From: a virus
Strand: one strand, 5' to 3'
Virus record (IMG/VR): IMGVR_UViG_3300045999_008178
Coordinates: 1-47,753 of that record
Length of the DNA: 47,753 nucleotides
Positions within the stretch are counted from its first letter, which is position 1; every line of letters starts with the position of its first letter. Positions 30,801 through 38,995 of the stretch are shown in pieces. The notes beneath the pieces were generated by a model. It made no database searches. It saw only the letters and a list, made by a program, of their open reading frames with translations, and had not been told where the DNA came from. The position numbers and the translations under genes are program-made.

Positions 30801-33313
30801 TCGATCTTGCCTTTCTCTTCTACAAGCTCTTTCATTTTCTCCGCCTGCATCGTTGTCCAGTCTGCATTAGGAGTGAAAGAGTTTAGAATAGCCATGCCTA
30901 ACTCTTGCCAGGAGTTAACACCTCTAGTGGCTATATCATAGTTAAGATCATTTATGGCTTTGCTAGTTTCTTGGATTTTCTTTGTTAATTCATCCCATCT
31001 GCCATTTACCGTAGCCTCATCCAGCTCTTTTGCTTTTTTAGCTGCGTATGAACTACTATCTCCAACATCTTTATAGACAGTAGCTAAGCGCTTAAGCGCG
31101 AGTTCTGTTTTTGTCTGAGATGCAATTTCGTCATTTCGCCGCTGGAAGCGCCCAAAAAGGTCTACTGCAATGGTAACCGCTACTTGAACAAGTGTCATTA
31201 TAGCTAAAAACTTGAAAAAGCCTAGTAGTTGAGTTCCTATAAAACCGCCTATTGAACTGCCTAGAGTTTTTATACCATTACCGACGTTCTCTGCTCCTTT
31301 CTTTGCCGCGTTCCCGACATCAACAGCACTGAATTTAAGTTTCTCTAAAGCAATAGCCATTCTAATAGATTCTATTTCTACATCAGTAGCTGCTTGGTTT
31401 GCCCCTCGTCCTATATTTCTAAAAGTAGCAGCTACTTCAAGAATAATTATCTGCAGTTTAGCGAATTGTGGGAATATCCTTGCAAAAAACGAGGATATGC
31501 TAATCAACACTGTGCTTATAGTTTGAGATATTAAAGCTCCTATCCTGATCGCAGTGGCTATTACTAAAGTCCCTAACTCTAGTATTTTAGTAAGCGTAAA
31601 TCCAAGTCCTTGGGCTATAGCTGCTATAGCTGAACTGACCCAAGTGCCAACTTTTGCTAGACCTGCCCCTATGGCTGCTATAACACTGTCAAACCCTCGC
31701 TTAAAGGCTACAAGGCTCTGGATTACTGATGGGACAGTCATCCCAATTCTAATCATACCATTTACACCTATCTTTTCCAATACCGCGAACTGTGCGGTTA
31801 GCTGACTAAGATACTGAAATAGGGGCTGTTCTATTAGCTTCCCATAAAGAGTTAGCAGCGTAGAAACTGCAGGAATTACTGTGGCGTTAAGCACAGTAGC
31901 CAAGTTAGTGAACGAGTTTACAAGAATTTTTAATTGCTCGAATCTAAAGCTTGCGAATCCTTCAAACAGTTCTTTCAGTCCTGAACCAACCATTACAAAC
32001 GCCTTAATCATCTCATCTGTAAACTTGGCAATAGTAGGCCGTAGTTTCTCAATCTCTTGTTGAACCCGCAAAAATAAATCCGTTGTAGCTCTATTAACAT
32101 CATCAAAGACCTTCTTTTGTGAGTTGTCATCGAATTTCTGCAGGCTCGGGGCGGCCATTGCTCCTCCGACCAGCCCTTGGCCAAGGGCGGCCCCAGCTCG
32201 GCCCAGACCATCTGCGATCTGCATAGTCGGTTTGACAACCAGAGACATGCGCCGGTAGACCTCCCCCAGTCCATCGAGCAAGGGCTGCAGCATGGGTGCC
32301 CCGAGGGCGCGGCCCATTTCCTGTTGAATTTCTTGGATGTTAGAGGTAATCCCGGCAAAGCCCTGCGCTTGGATCTTTTGGCCGGCGGTGAACGCCGCTA
32401 GTTTCTTTGTAATAAACTCTACTAAATCTCCTGTCTGCTTCGCTTTTTGGATGTCTTTGTTTGTAATTCCTAGGGAACGGGCTAGGATTGAGTTGTTGTC
32501 AATGTCCCCACGGAGCATCGAGCCGACTTCTTGGACTGCTAGTCCAGGATCACTCATGCCAATAGTCCCTAGAGCTGCGCTAAAGCTAAGGGCGAGTTTT
32601 TTAGCATCTTCGATTGAACCGCCCACCTGGCCAATCTGGCTAGATACTGTACCGAATACTTGAATAATTGCTTCAGAGGTGGTCCCTGCTATGTTTAGTG
32701 ATTCTCTACGAATATCTTCAATAGCTTTTTGAATAGGCCCTTTAAGCGCAAGCACGCTATCTAGTGGGTTAGTTAACTCAACCCCATTTTGAAGAACCTT
32801 ATTTGTAGCGGCTATGGTAGTCTGAGTTTGCAGCATTACTTGCTGTAATCTAACCTCTCTACCTATGGTTTCCGCGAACATCCCGCCGTAAGCGGATTTT
32901 AATATGTTGACACTTTGAGTAATACCAAATATAGTAAAGCCTAGGCGGGCTAGACTACTGATAAGAGTGTCAGATGCTAATAATGCTCCTTGGAGACTAA
33001 CTGCTAAGGTTTTGCCTGGAGTAGCCTGGCTGAGCAAAAGCGCGGCTTTTGCGGTTGTTTTGAAAGTGTTCCCTAGAGAGATCCCAATGGATTCAATATC
33101 CATTAGAGCCGGAACTACGTTCCGAGCAATGCCGTAAGTTATTTGTAGAGCTTTGCCTACATCTTGGATACCCTTGGCTGTCTCGCTTAAACTCGGAAAC
33201 TGAATATTAACTTTAATCGGGGTTTGTAGATTTTTTAACTTTCTATCTATACTATCAATGTCTTTATGCGTTGCGCTTGATTCACTCTCAATTCTAATTG
33301 TATAATCAGCCAC
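27833..33313 (-). CDS. Tape measure protein with embedded M23-like domain
   Basis: 1826 aa, the largest gene. Long helical and coiled-coil regions, an N-terminal amphipathic part, hydrophobic stretches (LLGFFKFLAIMTLVQVAVTIAV) in the middle, and a Gly/Pro-rich C-terminal third. At the usual 1.5 angstrom per residue it predicts a tail near 270 nm. Around residues 1018-1160 lies a segment with GFRVGSSGNSSGPHLDIRG, NAIDISLPAGTLIPMPAS and GNQFLHGLASS, which matches the H, D and HxH order of M23 metallopeptidases. It could open peptidoglycan during DNA entry. The last 240 residues lie in much more GC-rich DNA than the rest. Confidence 0.9.
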   Translation of the reverse strand: MADYTIRIESESSATHKDIDSIDRKLKNLQTPIKVNIQFPSLSETAKGIQDVGKALQITYGIARNVVPALMDIESIGISLGNTFKTTAKAALLLSQATPGKTLAVSLQGALLASDTLISSLARLGFTIFGITQSVNILKSAYGGMFAETIGREVRLQQVMLQTQTTIAATNKVLQNGVELTNPLDSVLALKGPIQKAIEDIRRESLNIAGTTSEAIIQVFGTVSSQIGQVGGSIEDAKKLALSFSAALGTIGMSDPGLAVQEVGSMLRGDIDNNSILARSLGITNKDIQKAKQTGDLVEFITKKLAAFTAGQKIQAQGFAGITSNIQEIQQEMGRALGAPMLQPLLDGLGEVYRRMSLVVKPTMQIADGLGRAGAALGQGLVGGAMAAPSLQKFDDNSQKKVFDDVNRATTDLFLRVQQEIEKLRPTIAKFTDEMIKAFVMVGSGLKELFEGFASFRFEQLKILVNSFTNLATVLNATVIPAVSTLLTLYGKLIEQPLFQYLSQLTAQFAVLEKIGVNGMIRIGMTVPSVIQSLVAFKRGFDSVIAAIGAGLAKVGTWVSSAIAAIAQGLGFTLTKILELGTLVIATAIRIGALISQTISTVLISISSFFARIFPQFAKLQIIILEVAATFRNIGRGANQAATDVEIESIRMAIALEKLKFSAVDVGNAAKKGAENVGNGIKTLGSSIGGFIGTQLLGFFKFLAIMTLVQVAVTIAVDLFGRFQRRNDEIASQTKTELALKRLATVYKDVGDSSSYAAKKAKELDEATVNGRWDELTKKIQETSKAINDLNYDIATRGVNSWQELGMAILNSFTPNADWTTMQAEKMKELVEEKGKIEAEQTRIANQKDLEQQESNIQILSQKKIDISKQLRDLERAHENNMFQLRQQALQKTANIISLEGDIRIKAAERLNTKLLEGQEGVRRSVTQGINEYLATKMRGEKTIEDNRRQMQIEINSMEKSIADYRYETEKNIAALRLKIGDYEKQVSDYRVKQAALEQKARETGNFTGGGASPMTAPGVSSGFRVGSSGNSSGPHLDIRGPNKQKVIEEALAIVLSLQKSGVEYIELPNLAKLEPGNKNILNLTDQRELRRRLAVEQGAHDSTRNRRPGQSRNAIDISLPAGTLIPMPASAPRWTDGGGGYVAQSLTTGNQFLHGLASSTATGTSMGPTMVSGRAPGEKSTLNGKPVTWNGQAWVGTDGKVRDTPSSKPNLAPPTTPILPDLTKIQNTQASAQEKITRSLEAQMSKIEDLKAQLIKAETKDAFEAILKNALPIQSTEQYTIELNNAKIALENLKKVASQVYDPKQLDLTIDSAQKLAALEKVRKDTLLSINEKRTTEGGVLTETQKAELIKKTNTYYAEQEKILSTNLKTRQEILAVTSETTRIEKVQADVRDIGYNIEKAKISISGRLRGLRINPDDLQGQRLNSAEESIATYRLDYKKNNPGMSDSQVEKEIAAFAAATRAAALELAILDKALKKQNEAWAKGTELAKEFSGGFRSVFKSLISGGDIKEATSSFSQSLTERIMEQFMDMSLKPMEDNMTKMFAKFFGADVSNPTVDNTTATRENTAALLAIAANPTNNIVPGPNSTFGGLDPKGFSPEAGYFDAFTPTSAGSTITTLNTDLTGLGDTIKDFAPATTQAATGLQTVLGGMVTLATGAATIFGGLSQIGKGGTQNVLAGLGGVFGGLGGLLGGGGLGILGKSFGGFRASGGPVSPSSFYIAGERGPELFAPSGTGSILPADATAEMFSNTRAALAPLAPPAPPRPMSLPGGAIDIRYEPQPINGVEYVTVKEFRQGVQEAANQGRDLAYSGMQLDPNVRRALGLT

Positions 33314-33343
33314 GGCTTTTGTCGGTAGACCTCATAAACGAGT

Positions 33344-33865
33344 TTATCGCGGGGGCCCAGACGGGCTCGGGGGGCGGCTCATCCTCATATACACATGTAC
33401 TGGGATGCGACGTTCTTGTACTAGGCGGTTTAACACATGTTTAGTATTTTCGGTTATTTGGAGTTTGCTTTCTTCGGCAGATACCCCGGAAGAACTAATG
33501 GCATCAGGGAAAGGCAAGAATAAATTAGGGTTCTTGAACTCTGTCTTCGCTTCAGGGTTAATGCTTCGCATGCCTATAAAATGAACGATACTAGCTAGCT
33601 GTGCCGTGGTAGCCGCTGCTATGTTAGCTTCTCGATGTTCTATCTCATCTAATTTCTTCATCAAAGCTTCAATAAGCTTTATCGGGGTTCTGATAAAGCG
33701 GTGCGCAGGGAAATCATCCGCTAAGCAGGAATTGCGGAAGCGGATGTATATCTCCCCCCAGTCGAACTCTGGCTCACTCCAGAGTTTCTCGTAAGAACGC
33801 AGGACGGCGTCTATGTCTAGGTCGCCTTCGGCTGTGCGCGGGTTTTCGTTGTTTTTTCGTTTCCC
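33344..33865 (-). CDS. GT extension reached by -1 frameshift
   Basis: In the -1 frame relative to the gene above, an open frame runs without a stop from the slippery site (33859-33865) through RKNNENPRTAEGDLDIDAVL, KLWSEPEFDWGEIYIRF and LIEALMKKLDEIEHREA to a stop at 33344. The end is Pro-rich (RPPSPSGPPR). Position and layout equal the T part of lambda gpG-GT, which bridges the chaperone and the tape measure. A stand-alone start at 33664 or 33661 is possible but would lose the upstream 65 coherent residues. Confidence 0.85.
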   Translation of the reverse strand, partial: GKRKNNENPRTAEGDLDIDAVLRSYEKLWSEPEFDWGEIYIRFRNSCLADDFPAHRFIRTPIKLIEALMKKLDEIEHREANIAAATTAQLASIVHFIGMRSINPEAKTEFKNPNLFLPFPDAISSSGVSAEESKLQITENTKHVLNRLVQERRIPVHVYMRMSRPPSPSGPPR

Positions 33866-34368
33866 TCAGTACCTTCGGATTTAGGCCAGCCATCACGCTC
33901 CCATAGTACAAATTCCAGCATGCTAGTAAGAACTTTGATTGGGATAATATTTGTTTCCTCCAGTTCCCATTTTTCTGTCGATTCCCATTCGGCAGTGTCT
34001 GGATTCTTAACTTCTCCCCGGTATTGGAGTAACATTAGAGCATAGGCTTGTAGCTTAGCGGTCGTGTTTTCCTGTGAGTTATTAAGCTCTTCGATTTCGT
34101 CAATGTAATCAAAAACAATACTACTGTCGTCTGCAGTATTGAGGTTCTTTAGTAGATCGACCGCTTCCTGATTAGTGATATTGCGAGCTATTGCGATTTT
34201 CTTAGCTAATCGCATCGAATCATAACTACCCTTCGAGTATTCTTTTTCGATAGCTAAAATCTTAGTAGCTTCTGCTGGAGTTAAATCATTATGAATAGGG
34301 AACCTGAAGGGGCCGATTTCATGATAGGCGTCAGCCGGAAACAGTAGTCCTTTGTTGAAGTTGAGCAT
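33817..34368 (-). CDS. Tail assembly chaperone G
   Basis: 183 aa from ATG 34368; a TTG at 34398 is also in frame. Helical and acidic (LTPAEATKILAIEKEYSKGS, FDYIDEIEELNNSQEN), ending SEGTEGNEKTTKTRAQPKAT. Sits directly upstream of the tape measure, as lambda G does, and makes the GT fusion by frameshifting. Overlaps the previous gene by about 38 nt. Confidence 0.75.
   Translation of the reverse strand: MLNFNKGLLFPADAYHEIGPFRFPIHNDLTPAEATKILAIEKEYSKGSYDSMRLAKKIAIARNITNQEAVDLLKNLNTADDSSIVFDYIDEIEELNNSQENTTAKLQAYALMLLQYRGEVKNPDTAEWESTEKWELEETNIIPIKVLTSMLEFVLWERDGWPKSEGTEGNEKTTKTRAQPKAT
33859..33865 (-). promoter_or_regulatory. -1 frameshift slippery heptamer
   Basis: GGGAAAC on the minus strand, phased as G GGA AAC in the G frame (codons GAG GGA AAC), the canonical X XXY YYZ form; lambda uses the near-identical GGGAAAG. 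Slippage leads directly into the open GT frame, and the G frame stops 46 nt further on. Confidence 0.85.
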
Positions 34369-34600
34369 GATGGTGGGGAAGCTCAACCGACCAGGCAACC
34401 AAGGCGTTCTGGCAGTTGAGCCATTCGAGGGGTAGATCGACTACCACAGTAGCATCTTCAGAGGATAGGTGTACAGTCTGGTCTACACAATGAGGTTCTA
34501 AGTAGATAGCTCCGACCTTGACGGCCTCGGGGAGGATCTCGCAGTTAGCTGCGAAGATTGTGCAGATCGGATCTAGTAGTAAATCGACTTCTTTCGGCAT
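34331..34600 (-). CDS. Small tail-module protein
   Basis: 89 aa from ATG 34600 (MPKEVDLLLDPICTIFAANC); a TTG start at 34618 is possible. Hydrophobic and acidic, with VGAIYLEPHCVDQTVHLSS and TVVVDLPLEWLNCQ. Lies between the tail tube and the chaperone, behind a terminator-like hairpin. Function unknown. Confidence 0.55.
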   Translation of the reverse strand: MPKEVDLLLDPICTIFAANCEILPEAVKVGAIYLEPHCVDQTVHLSSEDATVVVDLPLEWLNCQNALVAWSVELPHHHAQLQQRTTVSG

Positions 34601-34619
34601 TGTTAGGGAACAGAACAAA

Positions 34620-34641
34620 AGAAAACCCCCGAGGTTGGGGG
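34620..34641 (-). terminator. Intrinsic terminator/attenuator after the tail tube gene
   Basis: Minus strand CCCCC (34641-34637), loop AACCTC, GGGGG (34630-34626), then TTTTCTTTTG. The CTCGGGGG motif forms part of this hairpin. Placed just after the major tail protein, it would make the tube gene more abundant than the tail genes below it. Confidence 0.7.
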
Positions 34642-34666
34642 CGGAGAAGCGGCGGGGCCACCTCGA

Positions 34667-35695
34667 TCAAGCCGTGCGGAAGCTGGTGGAGAACCCACCC
34701 AAGGCCCGCCTGGTACCGGTAGCACTGGCAGCACCGTTGCTGTCCACAGCCTGGGTCACGGCGCCGTCGCGCACGGTGAATTTGAAATTTGTGGCGGCAG
34801 GCAGGGACGCCGTGGGCGTGATGGTGGCCACTGCCGTGGTGGAGTTGTAGGCCACGGTGGCTGGGATCTGGACACCCGTAGAGGCCAGCTCCAGGCGGAA
34901 CCCGGATCCATCGGCCTGCCCCAGGCTGGTTTGGGTCAGGGCCAGGGTGCCGTTGGAGGTGAACGTCACCGTCAGTGGAGCTGAGACCACAATGGCCGTG
35001 GCATTGTCGGCAGGGACCGGAGCGTACCTACGAGTGCCGGTTGACAAAGTGGCGTTAAATGTCTGCAGCAAGCCGGTCTGCAGCGACCCGTAGCTCAACG
35101 GTGTAGAGCCTGCATCGTAAAGGCCGCTGATGACTTCGCCTCGACCAATAAGGTCGTATGCAAGGTTTGTTAGGTTCTGCGGATCTACCCCTGGTTTGAG
35201 GTTCTGGACAGAACAGTTAACCCCAGTAAAGCTGTAGATGTAGTTTCCGGTAGTACCATTGGCTTGGCCGAGGTCTTGCAGAATCTCCAGGTAAATCTCA
35301 CTGTCGGCTGTCTGAGAGGCTAGTTCAATAATCCGGTAGCCTTCTTCGTAGGCACCACGGAAGGATGGGACATTAGAACCTGCGGAGAACTCCATGTCCT
35401 TCATAAGGAAGGATGTGATGGAGGCTTGCCAGCCAGCACCGGTCTTTCGGCTGTCTTCCCACCCACCGTCGCCGATCAGGCGGAATTTTTGGTCTTTATC
35501 GGATTTTGTCCAGTTGAGGTTCTGGATCCCCTGAATCTCTGTGTAAGAGACACCAGTATCCAAGGTAGGTAGGGTTACAAAGCCTGCACTGTTACGAGTA
35601 CCGAAATAACGGGCACCCGGTGCTAGAGCAACACACCGAACAATAGTTTCATTTGCATTGTGAAAGCTCTGGCCCACGGCGTAACTGAATGGCAT
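34667..35695 (-). CDS. Major tail (tube) protein with C-terminal Ig-like domain
   Basis: 342 aa. The N-terminal two thirds show the tube pattern: VGQSFHNANETIVRCVALAPG, IQGIQNLNWTKSDKDQKFRLIGDGGWEDSRKTG and WQASITSFLMKDMEFS. From about residue 240 (IVVSAPLTVTFTSNGTLALTQ; AVATITPTASLPAATNFKF) it carries an Ig-like beta sandwich of the SbsA/Big_5 type, which would project from the tail surface. This C-terminal part is in clearly GC-richer DNA, suggesting later acquisition. A terminator follows. Confidence 0.85.
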   Translation of the reverse strand: MPFSYAVGQSFHNANETIVRCVALAPGARYFGTRNSAGFVTLPTLDTGVSYTEIQGIQNLNWTKSDKDQKFRLIGDGGWEDSRKTGAGWQASITSFLMKDMEFSAGSNVPSFRGAYEEGYRIIELASQTADSEIYLEILQDLGQANGTTGNYIYSFTGVNCSVQNLKPGVDPQNLTNLAYDLIGRGEVISGLYDAGSTPLSYGSLQTGLLQTFNATLSTGTRRYAPVPADNATAIVVSAPLTVTFTSNGTLALTQTSLGQADGSGFRLELASTGVQIPATVAYNSTTAVATITPTASLPAATNFKFTVRDGAVTQAVDSNGAASATGTRRALGGFSTSFRTA

Positions 35696-35706
35696 GGCTT
35701 AAACCT

Positions 35707-36192
35707 TTAGAAAGAGCGGAGGATCGAGTTGAGGGAAGTGCCGCGAAAACGGACGGTCAGAGCTTCCAGGGCCACGTCAGACCCGGAGTTATACCGAAGG
35801 TTAGCTGTGGGAAAAAGCCTTGCCATACGGGATTGGACTTCTTTTAGGGTTACTGTTTGTCTAGTTGTGTCGTCAAATCCGTAGTTAGTGAAGATGACTT
35901 TCCAAGTAGATACTATAATTAGCTGACCTATACCTGAGGCAACGCTTTGTTCGGGGACTTCTTCGATAATACATTGAATGCCTGAAGGCTTCCAGGATGA
36001 GGGTACTTGATCTTTACCTTCAGAGAAGATACATGGAATTTTCTGCCCGGTTTTTAGCGTGTAATAGCCAGGCCATTGGCTGTCAGGTTTAAGCGTAATA
36101 CTGTCTGTTAGAAAATATTCTAATACAACTCGCTCTATTGGGTAACGTATGTCAGAGGCTTGGGGCTCATAAGTGCTGGTGGGTAACGTCAT
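35707..36192 (-). CDS. Tail terminator-like protein
   Basis: 161 aa: PIERVVLEYFLTDSITLK, TWKVIFTNYGFDDTTRQTVTLKEVQSRMARLFP and a last beta strand VALEALTVRFRGTSLN. An alternating helix-strand pattern and a place directly upstream of the tube gene are typical of lambda gpU-like tail terminators. ATGA overlap with the gene above. Confidence 0.65.
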   Translation of the reverse strand: MTLPTSTYEPQASDIRYPIERVVLEYFLTDSITLKPDSQWPGYYTLKTGQKIPCIFSEGKDQVPSSWKPSGIQCIIEEVPEQSVASGIGQLIIVSTWKVIFTNYGFDDTTRQTVTLKEVQSRMARLFPTANLRYNSGSDVALEALTVRFRGTSLNSILRSF

Positions 36193-36569
36193 AAGGATTT
36201 CTGAGCTTTTAGATTTTTAGCCAATAACTGAGCGTACATGGCGGGGAGTTCCGCGATAGGGTCTCGGGTCCAAGGCCGTCCGGGGAAACGAACGCCCTCG
36301 GGGGAAGTTCCGCCTTCGTGGACTTCAGTGGAGTGGTCAGCTTCCCAAGTTATCTCAAACCCTCCGGTGGGTAATAGGCGTAGTACCGCACTGTCTCGTA
36401 GCTCTCCTGTAGAGACAATATCTCGGATTTTCGGGTTACTTGGGTAAGCCCATTCAGGGGATTCGATTTCTTGACGACATCTTTCATTAAACCATTCCCC
36501 GAGTTCGACTATGGTTTTTGTTTGGGCCGCTTCAAAATCATCAGCGATTGAGCGGGTGTTGGCTATCAT
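36189..36569 (-). CDS. Neck/tail-completion protein (HK97 gp10-like)
   Basis: 126 aa. IVELGEWFNERCRQEIESPEWAYP, IRDIVSTGELRDSAVLRL and FEITWEADHSTEVHEGGTSPEG are the characteristic steps of gp10-like proteins (amphipathic helix, GxLRDS turn, strand with HxxxVHEG). Lies between connector and terminator genes, as in HK97. TAATG and ATGA couplings on its two sides. Confidence 0.75.
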   Translation of the reverse strand: MIANTRSIADDFEAAQTKTIVELGEWFNERCRQEIESPEWAYPSNPKIRDIVSTGELRDSAVLRLLPTGGFEITWEADHSTEVHEGGTSPEGVRFPGRPWTRDPIAELPAMYAQLLAKNLKAQKSL

Positions 36570-36964
36570 TAGCCACCTCCGGTTACTCGGAATATGCCGG
36601 ATATGGGCTGTTTAAGGTCTGGGCGTGAAGCTGCGTGCATGCTAAGGTCAAATACAAGCTCAAAACGCCCTTCTACACCGTTGAGGGTGGCGAGTGCTTG
36701 AGATCCGTTTGTAATGCGTGCGTCTAGCGTGCTCGGGGAAAGCAGTCGCCCGGATACGTTGTAAGTGGTCTGGTCAGTACCTGTAGCTGATTTCCAGTTT
36801 GGTGGTTGAATAGCAAGATAGGCTATGTATTCAACTGTTTCTTCGTTATAGTTATAGTTGCCGGTATCTGTGTTTACAGTTAGTGTGGTTCCAGGTACTT
36901 GGAATGTAAGTGTTGCGTTACTCCAAGGACTGTAGGCCGCAATAGTTTGGCTGGTCTGGGGCAT
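36569..36964 (-). CDS. Head-closure/neck protein
   Basis: 131 aa, beta-rich (ATLTFQVPGTTLTVNTDTGN, YIAYLAIQPPNWKSAT, YNVSGRLLSPSTLDARI, RFELVFDLSMHAASRP). Its position between fibre genes and the gp10-like gene and its all-beta look suggest a head-closure protein, but I see no decisive motif. Confidence 0.55.
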   Translation of the reverse strand: MPQTSQTIAAYSPWSNATLTFQVPGTTLTVNTDTGNYNYNEETVEYIAYLAIQPPNWKSATGTDQTTYNVSGRLLSPSTLDARITNGSQALATLNGVEGRFELVFDLSMHAASRPDLKQPISGIFRVTGGG

Positions 36965-36978
36965 GGCTTAAATGGTTG

Positions 36979-37758
36979 TCATAGCGCTGGCAAGCCAAAC
37001 CGACTTCGGAACGTTGCGTATTCCACTGCCAGCTCAGCCGATGTCAACGCTTGGCCAATTACTTTAATTATACTAATAGCCCCAGATATGTAATCTTGAT
37101 TAGTTGCGCGACCGCCCCATCGTAACGGGGTGGCTTGGGAGCCCAGCGTGGCAGGTATGGTCGTGGTTGCTGTCACCAGGGTCGTAACGTTGCGTCGCAG
37201 GGTCATTGACGTTGAGGGCACCCAAACCCCAGAAAACATACCCCATGTATTGTTAAAGTTGCCCGTAGGATTGGCAATAAATCTATTATTGACATAGAAC
37301 TCAAAAGCCCCAGCAGAGCCTGTAAGCGCGTAGCCTGCTGCGGCCCGGTTCCCGCCAATTTTATCTACCAACCACTTGTCATTGGTGGCAATACGAGCCC
37401 ACGCGATAATTGTTAGGCCAGCTGTTGGCACCAACTGATTGCCGGAGTCGTTAAATTGAACGTAGTCGTTTACCCCGTCCAGCGGCAAAGTACCCCCGTT
37501 GGCTGTACTAAATGTAGGGCCACCCGTTAGCGTGCCACTAACGCCGGCAACCGAGCCCAGATTGCTGATGGTTGGGCCGGTGCCGGGGTAGCTGGCAGAG
37601 TTACCAAAATCGCAGAACAACAGCGGCCCAGTGGCGGGGGCGGCAGGTGGTTTTCTTCTGCCTGGATCAATCACCGGTATTCTCCTGGGATTTGGTCGGC
37701 CACAGGCAGCGGGTTGCCACCATGGCGGAAGTAGCCATACATCACTCGACACCATCAA
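36979..37758 (-). CDS. LamG/concanavalin A-like adhesin
   Basis: 259 aa. From about residue 75 it follows a LamG jellyroll: LPLDGVNDYVQFNDS, LVPTAGLTIIAWARIATNDKWL, GGNRAAAGYALTGSAGAFEFYVN, WGMFSGVWVPSTSMTLRRN, RWGGRATNQDYISGAISIIKV, and the typical closing LTSAELAVEYATFRSRFG. Such domains bind carbohydrates. Placed in the neck region, it is probably a head or neck fibre tip that contacts cell-surface sugar. The first 45 residues are Pro/Arg-rich and may attach it to the virion. Confidence 0.8.
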   Translation of the reverse strand: MMVSSDVWLLPPWWQPAACGRPNPRRIPVIDPGRRKPPAAPATGPLLFCDFGNSASYPGTGPTISNLGSVAGVSGTLTGGPTFSTANGGTLPLDGVNDYVQFNDSGNQLVPTAGLTIIAWARIATNDKWLVDKIGGNRAAAGYALTGSAGAFEFYVNNRFIANPTGNFNNTWGMFSGVWVPSTSMTLRRNVTTLVTATTTIPATLGSQATPLRWGGRATNQDYISGAISIIKVIGQALTSAELAVEYATFRSRFGLPAL

Positions 37759-38437
37759 CCCAGCCGCTGCTTGCGATTGTTAACATTCGGTCAAATTTAA
37801 TACGATTGGGTGGGGTAATAGCCTGCTCGTTTTCGTCTAATTTAAGATCCCCGTTTTCGTCAACTTCAAGAGCGTCAATTTCTCTGTATAACTCCGCCAG
37901 CCTCATTCTGTTATTGATCAATGCCGCTTTTATCTTTTCGTCTGTTTCAATTACTTCTTCAAAAAATACTACTCTTCCTATTTCAGGGTTTGCCGATCCC
38001 GAGGAAGCGAGCGCCTCTTGAGCGGTAGAGAGCACTTTATCATAGCTTGGGTCTTGTGGCCAGACCCTGTTCTGTACCTGCCTGAATCTCTCAAGAGCGT
38101 TGCTCTTAAGGTCTGCCTTAGGCAAAAGATGCTCCGTTTGAACCGTTTTAAAAATGCCTTGAGGGTGCCCTGTCTGAGGCTTGGGAGTGTACCGCTCTAA
38201 CACTTGCTCACTTATAACGTAAAACTTTTCGGAATCATAACCTATTCCTTCAAAAGGTACTATTTCAAAAAACTCATATGGCACTGGCCTGTGTGGCGTG
38301 CCATCACTGGCTGGCCACTTTTCTCCGGCGGTGTCCAGAACAACGCCGCTAGAGTTTGCGGCCACGAATCTTTTGACGCTGTCTCCAGAGATCTCATCAT
38401 ATTCGATGCCGGTTTCAGAGTTGGTGACGATGGCCAT
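37742..38437 (-). CDS. Hypothetical virion-region protein
   Basis: 231 aa from ATG 38437, 2 nt below the upstream stop; the same frame is open to 38905 but only as a shadow of the neighbouring gene. N-terminal MAIVTNSETGIEYDEISGDSVKRFVAANS reads as a small beta domain. Helical charged region after residue 130 (IETDEKIKAALINNRMRLAELYREIDAL), Lys/Glu-rich. Fits a fibre-hinge protein between two other fibre genes; no family recognised. Confidence 0.65.
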   Translation of the reverse strand: MAIVTNSETGIEYDEISGDSVKRFVAANSSGVVLDTAGEKWPASDGTPHRPVPYEFFEIVPFEGIGYDSEKFYVISEQVLERYTPKPQTGHPQGIFKTVQTEHLLPKADLKSNALERFRQVQNRVWPQDPSYDKVLSTAQEALASSGSANPEIGRVVFFEEVIETDEKIKAALINNRMRLAELYREIDALEVDENGDLKLDENEQAITPPNRIKFDRMLTIASSGWVDGVE

Positions 38438-38439
38438 GG

Positions 38440-38991
38440 TTAGGAGTCGGGGGGGTAGATAAGAATAAGCGTAAGAACGTGGCCCGAAGAGCCGGTCCCG
38501 TGGGACATGTAATCGAATCCTACCCAGTCTCTGGCGGATCCAGAAACTGAGCCGCCAGATATGCTGGCGGTTGCGTTTACGGTATGAACCGATGGCGCAA
38601 GGGACGCGACATTGCCGGCGGTGGTAAGAAAAAAGTTTTTGGTGCCGATAGACGTAGTGCCTGCCCCGGTGCGAATATATGGTCGGGCGTCGCTTGCGCT
38701 TGTCGTAGCCATTGCGGTAGGAGCGCATGTCCACCAGGCGCCTATTATTGTAAAGTTTCGATCTATAGGTATTTCGTCTTTTTGGTTGCCGGTCGGAATA
38801 CTGGTGTCGCCTATATTTGAGCCTCGTAGCTTGACGATCTCTCCAGGCACCAGTTTGCCATTTAGCAGAATCAGGCCGCCTGCTGGCACAACAGGCGGTT
38901 CCCACGCAACGGAGCCGTCAGCCTGCCGCCTTGGGGTGTCCCCTGTTAAGCCAGACTGACCCCTGATAGTGAAAGGCCCCCAAAAATCCAT
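38440..38991 (-). CDS. Fibre-like virion protein
   Basis: 183 aa, Gly/Ser/Thr-rich. Starts MDFWGPFTIRGQSGLTGDTP, then GGLILLNGKLVPGEIVKLRGSN and a beta-rich end GHVLTLILIYPPDS. No enzyme motif. Fits a neck or head fibre next to the 38996-39796 fibre protein. Confidence 0.55.
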   Translation of the reverse strand: MDFWGPFTIRGQSGLTGDTPRRQADGSVAWEPPVVPAGGLILLNGKLVPGEIVKLRGSNIGDTSIPTGNQKDEIPIDRNFTIIGAWWTCAPTAMATTSASDARPYIRTGAGTTSIGTKNFFLTTAGNVASLAPSVHTVNATASISGGSVSGSARDWVGFDYMSHGTGSSGHVLTLILIYPPDS

Positions 38992-38995
38992 GTTA

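Noticed and set aside
38438-38905. Upstream extension of the 37742 gene (Arg/Tyr-rich)
   Set aside because: It is a frame shadow of the fibre gene 38440-38991; the true start is ATG 38437.
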